A stretch of DNA of 23,107 nt from Pavlovales sp. CCMP2436 (GCA_026770615.1 MU631314.1:264410-287516); one strand, 5' to 3'. Numbered from the stretch's first letter, positions 8,026 to 15,795 are shown. Made by a program: numbers and translations. Notes: generated by a model not told the origin, from the sequence alone.

Positions 8026-8111
8026 TACACCCGTGAAAGAGGAGGTCTCGGTACCGGAGCAGCAGCCAGACCGTGGTCGCGCACCGATGAAGCGTGACGG
8101 CAAAGGACTAG

Positions 8112-8417
8112 ATGGTCGATGATGCACTGATCGCGGTGGGGGCGCATAAGAATACGGTCCGGCTAAATCTAGCACGCAATATCACTTCGGCAGCAGAGAA
8201 GAAATACGGCCGGCCGGCAAACTCGGTGGGTCATAGTCTCGGCGGGCAGATCGTGACATTTAACAAGGCAGCAGGGTTGGGCGACATTGGAAAAACACTT
8301 CGACCTGGATCGATGCAGACCGACGTGCGCACTCGAATGGACCCGGTTTCGGCGCTCTCGAGCATTGGGTACAATCGCAGAATCACGCATGTGAGACAGC
8401 GCAATCAGGCGCACTAG
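8112..8417 (+). pseudogene. Lipase-like alpha/beta hydrolase fragment (Polinton/PLV-type cargo)
   Basis: This 101-codon frame starts at ATG 8112 directly after a stop. It contains AAEKKYGRPANSVGHSLGGQ with the nucleophile elbow G-H-S-L-G-G (Ser at residue 42, bases 8235-8237), followed by IVTFNKAAGLGD and QTDVRTRMDPVSALS. The order Lys-Lys-Tyr-Gly, GHSLGG, T-F-N-K-x-x-G, T-D-x-R-T-x-x-D-x-V-S is that of the small lipase-like proteins found in some viruses and virus-like elements. There the Asp of the RTxxD region is a candidate catalytic acid. Spacing after GHSLGG is short, so about ten residues may be missing. It lies beside a Polinton-type polymerase on the same strand, supporting common origin. 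The fragment is short for a lipase and probably dead. Confidence 0.55.
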
Positions 8418-8530
8418 CTCCTACATGGTCCGATTCGCTTTTCTGGCCAATATAGCCAAGTCTCATAGTCTGGGAAATTTACGGTGAAATCGGAGGGGGA
8501 GCCCACGGTTAAATCGACGGGAAACATCAA

Positions 8531-8622
8531 GACCATCGGGAACGTGTGGGCCGTCGGGAACGTGTGGGCCGTCGGGGACGTGTGGGCCGTCGGGAACGTG
8601 TGGACCATCGGGAACGTGTGAG
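8531..8622. repeat. 18-bp minisatellite
   Basis: GACCATCGGGAACGTGTG and close variants repeat five times with starts at 8531, 8549, 8567, 8585 and 8603. On the minus strand it would encode a six-residue HVPDGP repeat, but the frame has no context and I do not call a gene. Confidence 0.9.
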
Positions 8623-8692
8623 CCATTTCGGACAGCTTTCAGAGGTGCTTCTCGTCTCGCTTGAGACACTTGTAGGTCCCGCACTGCATTGA

Positions 8693-8905
8693 AACATTAA
8701 CCTATATAAAAAGGTCAAAAAAGTATCCAAGAGCAAAAGGCTCTCAGAATATGATGCAGCATCTCACTCAGAATATGATGCAGCATCTCTCGTCGTCATC
8801 GTCGATTATTTTGCATGGCGACTGGAAGATTATACACCGACTGCTGTTGGGCATCAGGATTTGGATCGACGAGTCGCATACTCGGCCGCGTCTGTATATT
8901 TTGAC
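8693..8905 (+). pseudogene. Protein-primed PolB, upstream segment
   Basis: The frame is open from a TGA at 8690 to 8905, where the LINE target duplication ends. Its phase matches the polymerase segment that resumes at 10679. It includes LVVIVDYFAWRLEDYTPTAV and DLDRRVAYSAASVYFD. A 24-bp in-frame tandem duplication (8744-8767 and 8768-8791) repeats SEYDAASH. Identification as polymerase rests mainly on continuity with the downstream part, because this stretch has no diagnostic motif. Confidence 0.5.
8895..8905 (+). repeat. LINE target-site duplication, left
   Basis: TATATTTTGAC matches TATATCTTGAC at 10668-10678 with one mismatch. The two bracket the 5'-truncated LINE, as expected for target-primed reverse transcription. 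Confidence 0.75.
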
Positions 8906-10667
8906 CGATGGCCCGCCTGCTACACTCCCTCCTATCGCCCAAGTCGCTGATCTTCGGCGGCTCCGGCGAGTTTCTCAAGCAGATTCTTGCGTTCTGCAGC
9001 GAGGAGGGGGTGCAGCAGGGCTCTGTCGAGGGGATGATCGCATTTGCGATGGCAATCCGCGCTTCCCTTGGGGTACTAGACGCCGAGCTTTAGGCTGGTT
9101 GTGGCGGGGCTGCGCGCGCTGGTGCAGACGACGTGACTGCGCTCGGCACGCCTGCCATCGTCTTTCCGGCCGTCGACAGGTTCCTGGCCTCGGTGCACGC
9201 GAAGCTGGGCCTCAAGACAAGGAGCTTCGCGACCGGCACCGCCCTGCGCGCTTGCGTGCCACCCGGGTACACGGGCGAGCTCCGCGTGCTACGTGTGCCC
9301 CCAGAGGAGATGGACCTGCGCGGCAAGGGGCTGCACGGCGCCGGCCTGCAGGCGGCCATCACGTCGGACCTTCAGCAGATTGAGCACGAGACGCTGAGTG
9401 AGCAGCTCGCGCACCGGCCGCGTGGAGTCCGCCAGATGCAGCTCGCCAAAGTGCCCAACTAAGAGTGGACCGAGATATTCGCACGCGCCCTCGGCCTCCC
9501 GAGCCCCGCGTGCGCTCACCTCGTCGGGCGCCCACTCCCCCAGGTCTCCGGCCGCAACACCACACACGTCGACACCTACGGCGACACGCTCGCTGCAGCC
9601 ACCAACTTCCATGGCGGCCACTTCGCCAAGCTCCAGCACGACCCCGTCGTCAGGGCGGTCGCGCGCTTCGCGACCGTGTATGGCTGCACCCAAGCCCAGG
9701 CTGAGAACTCAGAGATTTTCGGCTCCGTTCTGCGGCAGAAACCCGGTTCGATGCGGACCGAGGAGGCGCTTCTCCGCGCGCGCAGCTACAGTCGACGCCT
9801 ATGTGGAGCTCGACCAGTCTGATGGACAGGCCGCCGTTGGTCACATCGTCGAGATGAAGACGGTCCACTACGGCCTGACGCACTACAACGCGGTCGCGCC
9901 GACGCGCGGCCACGCGGTAGAGAACCGCTCGGGCAAGCTCGACGCTGAGCGCAGGAGGCAGCTCCAGCAGACTGACCGCGATGTTTTCCGCACACGAGAG
10001 GGCTAGGTGGGACCGATGGAGTAGCGCTTCAACGGCTTCCCCCCGTCATCGGCATAGCGACCGGCGGCTTCGGGGAGCAGTCAAGGAGCCTCGACAACCT
10101 TCTCAAGAACTTCGCTGGCATGGGTGCGGGGACGTGGATGGGCAAGCTCAGCGCACCGACGACGATGCAAGCGCGCAACACGCTTCTCGGGCTCATGCGC
10201 AAGGAGCTCAGAGTGATCGTGACGCGCGGCCACGCCAGGCTCATCCTTGCCCGCGCGCGCTCGCTGCACACGCAGACTGCGCGCGCGGCCGCTGGTGCCC
10301 GGGGTGCACCTTGGTACCAGCGCACTGGCCGCTCGGCAAACGGGCCCGAGGACGCCCCTGCGTACGCGGACGGCGCGTACCGTGACGACAACTGGCGCAG
10401 CAACAATGCCGACCGGGGCGCACGCCTCGGCCGCGGTGTCCGCGCGGCCGCGGCGGCCGCTGCGGACAGGGCACGCGCACCTAAATAAATAAATGGACGT
10501 GAGCGTTGTGTGGGGGGGGGAGGGGGGGGGGAACCTGTGGCAATTGCTACGAGTTCACCACCAACCTCACCTCTACCACCACCATCCCTGCTGCCAGAAC
10601 TAACGTCTGACGTCGACCAAGTCAGTGAGTGAACACCACCTGTTGAACCATGCTGAGCCGCTATATA
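8906..10667 (+). mobile_element. 5'-truncated non-LTR retrotransposon (LINE) with restriction-like endonuclease, copy B
   Basis: The copy begins inside the reverse transcriptase. SEEGVQQGSVEGMIAFAMAI (RT motif B, Q-Q-G at 9013-9021) is followed by ADD at 9124-9132 (motif C) and AVDRFLASVHAKLGLKTRS. Next come ALGLPSPACAHLVGRPLPQV, HVDTYGDTLAAATNFHGGHF and HDPVVRAVARFATVYG, the usual post-RT region. Then VDAYVELDQ...IVEMKTVHYG (E-x-K at 9851-9859), GGFGEQSRSLDNLLKNFA and RGHARLILARARSL form a PD-(D/E)XK-like endonuclease domain. The coding part ends near 10488. The 3' tail has G-runs, CACCTGTTGAACCATGC and a short (TA)n. In-frame stops at 9091, 9460 and near 10003, a frame change near 9790 and another near 10045 make it dead. 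It sits inside a PolB gene. Confidence 0.78.
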
Positions 10668-10678
10668 TATATCTTGAC
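10668..10678 (+). repeat. LINE target-site duplication, right
   Basis: TATATCTTGAC, partner of 8895-8905. The (TA)n tail of the LINE merges into its first bases, so the exact edge is uncertain by a few bases. Confidence 0.7.
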
Positions 10679-10808
10679 GAAGTGGTGGTTCACCTTGACG
10701 TAGAGGCGCTTGTCATGCTCGAAGCCACCGACTATTGTTAGCAGGCCGCCTACCTACGCCCTTTCATTGAGAAGATCCGACGCAAGGCCTCCAACACTTT
10801 CGAGGGTA
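10679..10808 (+). pseudogene. Protein-primed PolB, middle segment
   Basis: In the frame GAA GTG GTG, the segment reads EVVVHLDVEALVMLEATDY, an in-frame TAG (10739-10741), then AAYLRPFIEKIRRKASNTFE. The words Y-L-R-P-F-I, K/R-K-A and F-E just before K-L-x-x-N-x-x-Y-G are characteristic of Polinton and related protein-primed family B polymerases. The segment ends at a TA where the MITE sits. The phase is the same as that at 8905 and at 10978. Confidence 0.7.
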
Positions 10809-10975
10809 CAGGGGATCGCGGGTAATAAAAAGGGCGAGTTTTGAGCTTGAGGCTGAGCTTCTTAGCAAATTACATGCAAACCATGCTTAATTTTTCTTAA
10901 ATTACATACAAAAAACGCAAAGAAACGAGGCTCAGCTTCTTAACACTACGGCTTCTTATTGCCCGCGATCCCCTG
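10809..10975. mobile_element. MITE, family CAGGGGATCGCGGG, copy 3, inside PolB
   Basis: The 167-bp element has termini CAGGGGATCGCGGGTAATAA and TTATTGCCCGCGATCCCCTG and TA duplicates at 10807-10808 and 10976-10977. Subterminal TGAGGCTGAGCTTCTTAGC and GAGGCTCAGCTTCTTAAC blocks are inverted. It separates F-E-G from the polymerase motif B. Counting TA once, the polymerase frame continues across it without loss. Confidence 0.9.
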
Positions 10976-10977
10976 TA

Positions 10978-11460
10978 ATTTTTGGAAATTGTGCGGTAAC
11001 GCATTTTATGGGAAGCTGATCGAGCGGATCCACGGGCGCACAAACCTGTGCTTTACACTGCGCGCCAAGATCTTCAAGCATCGAGTGGAGTCAGGGCTCT
11101 GTCAGCGCGTGGTGCCCATCTCGGACGACTTCGTATGCCTGTTCATGCAGCCTAAGACAGCCCTCGCGGACAAGCCCGTTGCAGCAGGCTGCGGCATCCT
11201 CGACTTGAGCAAGCTGCTAATGTACAGCTTCTGGTACAAAGTCCTCCAACCTAATTTCGGCATCGAGAATCTAAAGCTGACGGCGATGGATACCGACTGC
11301 TTCTCATATTCGGTAAAGTGCGATACTGCAGCGATACGAAAATCTCAAGGAGGGGCTGGCGGCCCGCTGGTTCGACCGGTCTGAGTTCAATACCGACGAT
11401 CCACGCTTCAACCTCGCCAACAAGAAACGACCGGGCTGCTTTACCGAGGAGAACGGTTTC
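10978..11460 (+). pseudogene. Protein-primed family B DNA polymerase, palm motifs B and C (Polinton/PLV type)
   Basis: WKLCGNAFYGKLIER (from 10983) carries motif B, K-x-x-x-N-x-x-Y-G. Then ILDLSKLLMYSFWYKVL matches the conserved L-S-K-x-L-M-Y segment, and LTAMDTDCFSYSV holds motif C with D-T-D at 11289-11297, the metal-binding aspartates. After a one-base shift near 11320-11336, the frame continues YENLKEGLAARWFDRSEF and LANKKRPGCFTEE, equivalent to the W-F-D-x-S and N-K-K-x-x-G-x-F region after motif C. Such enzymes replicate Polinton/Maverick elements, polinton-like viruses and linear plasmids from a protein primer. Exonuclease and early palm regions were not found, so this is a 5'-truncated, dead copy. 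Confidence 0.78.
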
Positions 11461-11692
11461 AGATCTTTTCCGCCGACGGCTATGCCATTGGCTTGTCTTT
11501 GCAGGCTTTCCCGCAGAGCGACTCTTTTTGTCGGATGGCATCTCCACCCAGCTCATGCACGTCGTGTTCGAATCTAAGATCGCCGCAGATAACCCCGCAC
11601 TCTTCGTAAATGTCTACGTTCAGCACGAAAAAATACTGATTGCACAGACGGTCTCCTCACTTATGAGTCGTAGGGCGCAAACTTCCACATAA
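11461..11692 (+). pseudogene. Possible continuation of the element, unidentified
   Basis: The frame SDGISTQLMHVVFESKIAAD, then NPALFVNVYVQHEKILIAQ reads like protein and follows directly after the polymerase segment, with a frame change. No family was recognised. It could be the polymerase C-terminus after a deletion or the next gene of the same element. Confidence 0.3.
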
Positions 11693-11699
11693 TACTCAA

Positions 11700-11989
11700 A
11701 ATCTTCCAAAAACATTCCTCCCTTACTACGAGTTTAGAGCGATCTTTTTTGATCAAAGCACGGGAATTCTGCTCAATCAAATATAATCTTTTTGCCGGCT
11801 TTTAGTCGGGCGGCTTCGCATTGCCGGACGACAGTTCGGCTCTTTCGGCTCCCTCTTTAACTCCGTCGGCTCCCTCTTCAATAAGTCCTTCCACCGCGTC
11901 CCCGCGCGGTTGCCCGCGCCTGCACGCGCGAACGAGTTCTCGACATTCAATATCCAATCGCTTCCCAGCGATACGTCACCGGTGGAGCA
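11700..11989. other. Interval without a supported gene
   Basis: It contains a short periodic stretch near 11835-11885 in which GGCTCCCTCTT recurs, giving Ser/Pro or Gly/Ser/Leu/Phe repeats depending on frame. No start, motif or splice signal allows a call. Confidence 0.35.
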
Positions 11990-11997
11990 ACGCGATA

Positions 11998-12374
11998 CGT
12001 CATCATAATAATAATAAATCTTATAATAAATCTAATCATAATGACAGGCCGACGCCCTAGCCAGCGCGCTGCCCCTCCTAGGCTCCTACGCAAAGTCACA
12101 ATCCGCACTCGACCCCCCCCCAACCCCCCCTCCCCCCCCCCAAAGACAAAACAAAAAACAGGCATACGCCCTCGCCAGCGCGCTGCCCCTCCTAGGCTCC
12201 TACGCAAAGTCACAATCCGCACACAACCCCCCCCCCAACCCTAACCCCAATACAACAACAACAATCATCGAATAATATTAATAAATCTTATAATAAATCT
12301 AATCATAATGACAGGCCGACGCCCTAGCCAGCGCGCTGCCCCTCTTAGGCTCCTACGCAAAGTCAAAATCCGGA
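11998..12374. repeat. Three-copy repeat, ~110-150 bp units
   Basis: The segment AATAAATCTTATAATAAATC, then TAATCATAATGACAGGCCGAC and CCTAGCCAGCGCGCTGCCCC with CTAGGCTCCTACGCAAAGTC appears at 12011-12105 and 12283-12374. A shorter copy without the AT part is at 12160-12220. Runs of C with short A blocks separate them. Confidence 0.85.
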
Positions 12375-12439
12375 CTTGACCCGGGTAACTGGAACGGCCT
12401 GAGCAAGCGCAAAACTCGACGACCAACACTTGAGAACAA

Positions 12440-12725
12440 AGTGGTATTGGATAGTCCGACAGCTGCGGTACTTGCTTAATAAATAATGAATAATAAAAAT
12501 AAATTAACGTTTAATAATATAAATAATAGAATATCAACAACAACACCTAAAGGTTGGGCTTGGATAGTAATAATAATAGTAATATTGGATAGTCCGAGAG
12601 CTGCGGTACTTGCTTAATAATAATAATAATAATAATAAATATTATCGCTTAATAATATTAAAAAAATATTATTATAACAACGCTTAAAAGTTGGTCTTGG
12701 ATAGTAATAATAGTAGTGGTGTTGC
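12440..12725. repeat. AT-rich repeat field with two-copy units
   Basis: TTGGATAGTCCGA followed by AGCTGCGGTACTTGCTTAAT occurs near 12447-12480 and 12582-12617. GTTGG(G/T)CTTGGATAGTAATAATA occurs near 12553 and 12691. The spacers are AATAAT-type simple sequence. No gene. Confidence 0.8.
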
Positions 12726-12734
12726 TTAGTCCGA

Positions 12735-12889
12735 GGGTTCTAGTATGTGAATGAAGAAGGGTTCTAGTATGTGAATGAAGAAGGGTTCTAGTATGTGAAT
12801 GAAGAAGGGTTCTAGTATGTAAATGAAGAAGGGTTCTAAAATGTGAATGAAGAAGGGTTCTAGTATGTTAATGAAGAAGGGTTCTTGGG
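12735..12889. repeat. 24-bp minisatellite
   Basis: GGGTTCTAGTATGTGAATGA then AGAA repeats with starts at 12735, 12759, 12783, 12807, 12831 and 12855, plus a partial unit at 12879. Single-base variants occur in units 4 to 6. Confidence 0.92.
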
Positions 12890-12908
12890 AGCCATTAAAG
12901 ATTGCGTC

Positions 12909-13740
12909 CTAAGTAAGTGAGCTGATACAACGGTTCGGGACTGCGTGCGTCTCTGAACCGTCGCGTGGTACCGTCATCGACTTCTGCAACAGTGGCTCCA
13001 CCTCCACGCCCGATGCGACGATCACCTGCACCTTGCCAATCTGGCGCACGTTGCGACCCCACAGACTCCGGGTGAGTACGTTCGGGATGAGCGGTAGCAC
13101 CAAGTCCTGGTTGAGCGATATGTGCGAGCCACCCTGCCTTAGTCTTTTCCGTTCCCTTGCTCGAACGTGTACCATAGCCCGTCGACGGTGGTTCGTAGGG
13201 CCGCCAGTAGCTGGGCGATCGCCACGTGGACGTCGCCCGGTGCTCCTAGCCAGCGCCGCCACTCCTTATCGCGAGGTGGGGTCTCTCATTCGTTTTGCTT
13301 GCTAGCCAGATTGAGCACGCGGATCTCGCGTGCGCGGACGAGCGACGGTGCCACGACCAGGTAGCCAACCAGGTCAAAAGACCGACCAGGTTCAGCGTAG
13401 GGCATGTAGTGGCTGTAGCCGTTCATTGCGCACGAATATATGTTGGTTGTCAATCCGAGTTTCATGAAGGGAACCTTACTCCAGCCCAACCACGTCCGCC
13501 CAACCACCGAGGCCTCCCACGATCTGCACATCCACCGAGACCTTCCACGATCTGCACATCCACCAAGGCCTTCCACGATCTGCACATCCACCAAGGCCCA
13601 CCCCAGACCCGAGTCTCGCTTCTCATCTTACCTTCGAAGATCTCAAACGACTTGACAGCACTTTCCGACTGATTCCAACCATTTCCGTAAAACGACCACC
13701 ACATACACACACGCTCAAAATAAGCCTCCGGGGCAACCAC
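12909..13740 (-). pseudogene. Decayed unidentified gene, possibly with a minisatellite-bearing intron
   Basis: Minus-strand words read in order from 13740. VVAPEAYFERVCMWWSFYGN and SAVKSFEIFEG end at a strong donor-like GAAG|GTAAGA (near 13636). A 28-bp minisatellite follows, then VPFMKLGLTTNIYSCAMNGY, SFDLVGYLVVAPSLVRAREI and RVLNLASKQNE. After an in-frame TGA come KEWRRWLGAPGDVHVAIAQL and TTVDGLWYTFEQGNGK. After a frame change come SLNQDLVLPLIPNVLTRSLW and QIGKVQVIVASGVEVEPLL. The composition looks like real protein, but I cannot name the family. Simple joining at the GTAAGA and the nearest AG before VPF is not in phase, so indels have accumulated. It may belong to the neighbouring virus-like element or be an unrelated host gene. 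Confidence 0.45.
13521..13604. repeat. 28-bp minisatellite, three units
   Basis: GATCTGCACATCCACC followed by (G/A)AGRCCTTCCAC starts at 13521, 13549 and 13577. It falls between the two coding-like parts of the minus-strand pseudogene. Confidence 0.88.
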
Positions 13741-13811
13741 GATGAACTACCCCGCGAGACTGAAGACCGCTGCGATTTTTTTCCTTGATTTCCAAAACTG
13801 TCCCCGCTCGT

Positions 13812-13821
13812 AACTTTACAT
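13812..13821 (+). repeat. Target-site duplication of LINE copy C, left
   Basis: AACTTTACAT is identical to 14761-14770. Confidence 0.8.
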
Positions 13822-14760
13822 GTATATTTAGCGGCTCAGCCTGGTTCAACAGGTGGTGTTCACTCACTGACTAGGTCGACGTCAGACGTTAGTCCTGGCA
13901 GCAGGGATGGTGGTGGTAGAGGTGAGATTGGTGGTGAACTCGTAGCGATTGCCACAGGCTCCCTCCCCCCTCCCCCCCCCACACACAACGCTCACGTCCA
14001 TTTAGGTGCGAGTGCCCTGTCCGCCGCGGCCGCCGCGGCCAACGCGGTCAACGCGGCCGAGGCGTGCGCCCCGTCAGTTGTCGTCACGGTACACGCCGTC
14101 CGCGTGCGCAGGGGCTTCCTCGGGCCCGTTTGCCGAACGGCCGGTGCGCTTGGTACCAAGGTGCACCCCGGGCACCAGCGGCCGCGCGCGCAGTCTGCGT
14201 GTGCAGCGAGCGCGCGCGGGCAAGGATGAGCCTGGCGTGGCCGCGCGTCACGATCACTCTGAGCTCCTTGCGCATGAGCCCGAGAAGCGTGTTGCGCGCT
14301 TGCATCGTCGTCGGTGCGCTGAGCTTGCCCATCCACGTCCCCGCACCCATGCCAGCGAAGTTCTTGAGAAGGTTGTCGAGGCTCTTTGACTGCTCCCCGA
14401 AGCCGCCGGTCGCTATGCCGATGACGGGGGTAAGCCATTGAGGCGCTGCTCCATCAGTTCCACTTAGCCCTCTCGTGTGTGGAAAATCTCGCCGTCGGTC
14501 TGCTGGAGCTTCCTCCTGCGCTCAGCGTCGAGCTTGCCCGAGCGGTTCTCTACCGCGTGGCCGCGCGTCGGCGCGACCGCGTTGTAGTGCGTCAGGCCGT
14601 AGTGGACCGTCTTCATCTCGACGATGTGACCAACGGCGGCCTGTCCATCAGGCTGGTCAAGCTCCACATAGGCGTCGACTGTAGCCGCGCGCGCGGAGAA
14701 GCGCCTCCTCGGTCCGCATCGAACCGGGGTTCTGCCGCAGAACGGAGCCGAAAATCTCTG
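13822..14760 (-). mobile_element. 5'-truncated LINE, copy C
   Basis: In reverse orientation this copy matches the last ~950 bases of LINE copy B from its GAGATTTTCGGCTCCGTTC block to the 3' tail, including VDAYVELDQ, IVEMKTVHYGLTHYN, RGHARLILARARSL and the CACCTGTTGAACCA tail. It starts (5' end) at 14760 and ends at 13822, flanked by AACTTTACAT on both sides. It shares with copy B the frame change before VDAYVELDQ, the stop after REG and the C-run frame change before V-I-G-I-A. It lies in inverted orientation to copy B, about 3.2 kb away. Confidence 0.85.
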
Positions 14761-14792
14761 AACTTTACATATATATATATATATATATATAT
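14761..14792 (+). repeat. Target-site duplication (right) and (AT)n tail of LINE copy D
   Basis: AACTTTACAT (14761-14770) followed by an uninterrupted (AT)n to about 14792. The AT run is the 3' microsatellite tail of copy D, into whose flank copy C inserted. Confidence 0.75.
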
Positions 14793-15090
14793 AGCGGCTC
14801 CGCATGGTTCAACAGGTGATGTTCACTCACTGATTTGGTCGACGTCAGACGTTAGTCCTGGCAGCAGAAATGGTGGTGGTAGAGGTGAGGTTGGTGGTGA
14901 ACTCATAGCGATTGCCACCGGCTCCCCCCCCTCCCCCCCACGCACACAACGCTCACGTCCATTTAAGTGCGTGTGCCCTATCCGCCGCGGCCGCCGCAGC
15001 CGCCGCGGCCACTGCGGCCGAGGCGTGCGCCCCGGTCGGCATTGTGGCTGCGCCAGTTGTCGTCACGGTACGCGCCGTCCGCATGCGCAT
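14793..15090 (-). mobile_element. 5'-truncated LINE, copy D (3' end only)
   Basis: Reverse-oriented sequence matches the last ~300 bases of the LINE: the Ala/Arg-rich C-terminus with GCC/GCG runs, the stop, G-runs, the GGTGGTGGTAGAGGTGAGG block, GACGTCAGACGTTAGT and TGGTTCAACAGGTG. Homology stops near 15085-15090. ACATATAT next to the 5' break (15091-15098) resembles the ACATATAT at the tail side, a possible target duplication. Confidence 0.82.
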
Positions 15091-15099
15091 ACATATATC

Positions 15100-15680
15100 G
15101 CTGACCGGCCGCTACTGCCTCTCGCTCGTCTCAAAATGCAGCTCGCCTGCGCACGTGCCGCACCTGTAGCACATAATAAACCGACAAAGAACCTCTGATA
15201 GCCTGCATCCCACTGTGTTGTAATCATGCGCAGCATCGTGATCCGGCGCGATGCGACGACGAGCAAGGATCGTGGCAGAGAGACGACGCGGGGAGTAAGA
15301 TAACGCATGAGACGACCGATGCGCTGACCCTCCCGTGTCATGCCCGTACGCCCTCGGGCGGCAAGTCGGGGGACGTTAAAAGAACTATTATTAAATAAAG
15401 ACGGTGTGTGGCGGACTCAGGTCGCGTGAACGCTCGGCAAAATTGCCTTTGTGTTCACGCGCGAATTCGCCTCAGGCGGCGCCACCGCCGTCGAGTTCCA
15501 TGTCATCAGCCGCGTTCAGAAAAAGGTGTAACTGCCCGAGATTCTCTCAGGCGTCTCGCTAGGGACGTCCTGGATTTTGAAACCTCGTGGACGTCCCGGG
15601 TCCGGCCCCGGAAGAGCATTTGGGAGAGTTGCCGGCTTAAGATTAGTAGGTAGAGTGGGAATTGCACGCGTAGCACGCAT
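15100..15680. other. Interval with no supported gene
   Basis: A short + strand frame near 15430-15530 reads KIAFVFTREFASGGATAVEF and SRVQKKV before a stop, and may be an exon remnant. A 9-bp inverted repeat GGGACGTCC/GGACGTCCC spans about 15562-15600. No start or family was recognised. Confidence 0.35.
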
Positions 15681-15687
15681 CTACGCG

Positions 15688-15736
15688 CGCGTGCGCTCGT
15701 GCGCAGCGCGCGCGCCGCGCGCACGCAGCGCACGCG
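15688..15736. repeat. GC-rich imperfect hairpin
   Basis: CGCGTGCGCT (15688-15697) is complementary to AGCGCACGCG (15727-15736), with further partial pairing of alternating GC between them. It could form a stem or Z-DNA-like tract. Function unknown. Confidence 0.7.
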
Positions 15737-15795
15737 TTTGTAGTCTTAAAAGATGCGCGCGGCCCTAATGAACCCACCCTCAACATCTCAGAACC

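Noticed and set aside
8414..8736. Minus-strand ORF with GPHVPD repeats
   Set aside because: It is confined to an 18-bp minisatellite with no coding context on either side.
9289..9693. 134-codon minus-strand ORF
   Set aside because: It is antisense to the LINE reverse transcriptase/post-RT region, whose + strand words match other copies of the family.
12735..12889. Possible CRISPR-like array from evenly spaced repeats
   Set aside because: Units are contiguous 24-bp tandem copies with no unique spacers, and the genome is eukaryotic.
9700..14765. Long inverted repeats (9.7-10.67 kb versus 13.82-14.76 kb) as terminal inverted repeats of one large element
   Set aside because: Each arm is better explained as a separate 5'-truncated LINE insertion with its own target duplication and (TA)-type tail.
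14479..15198. 239-codon + strand ORF
   Set aside because: It is antisense to LINE copies C and D and crosses the (AT)n tail; a shadow of reverse-oriented coding sequence.
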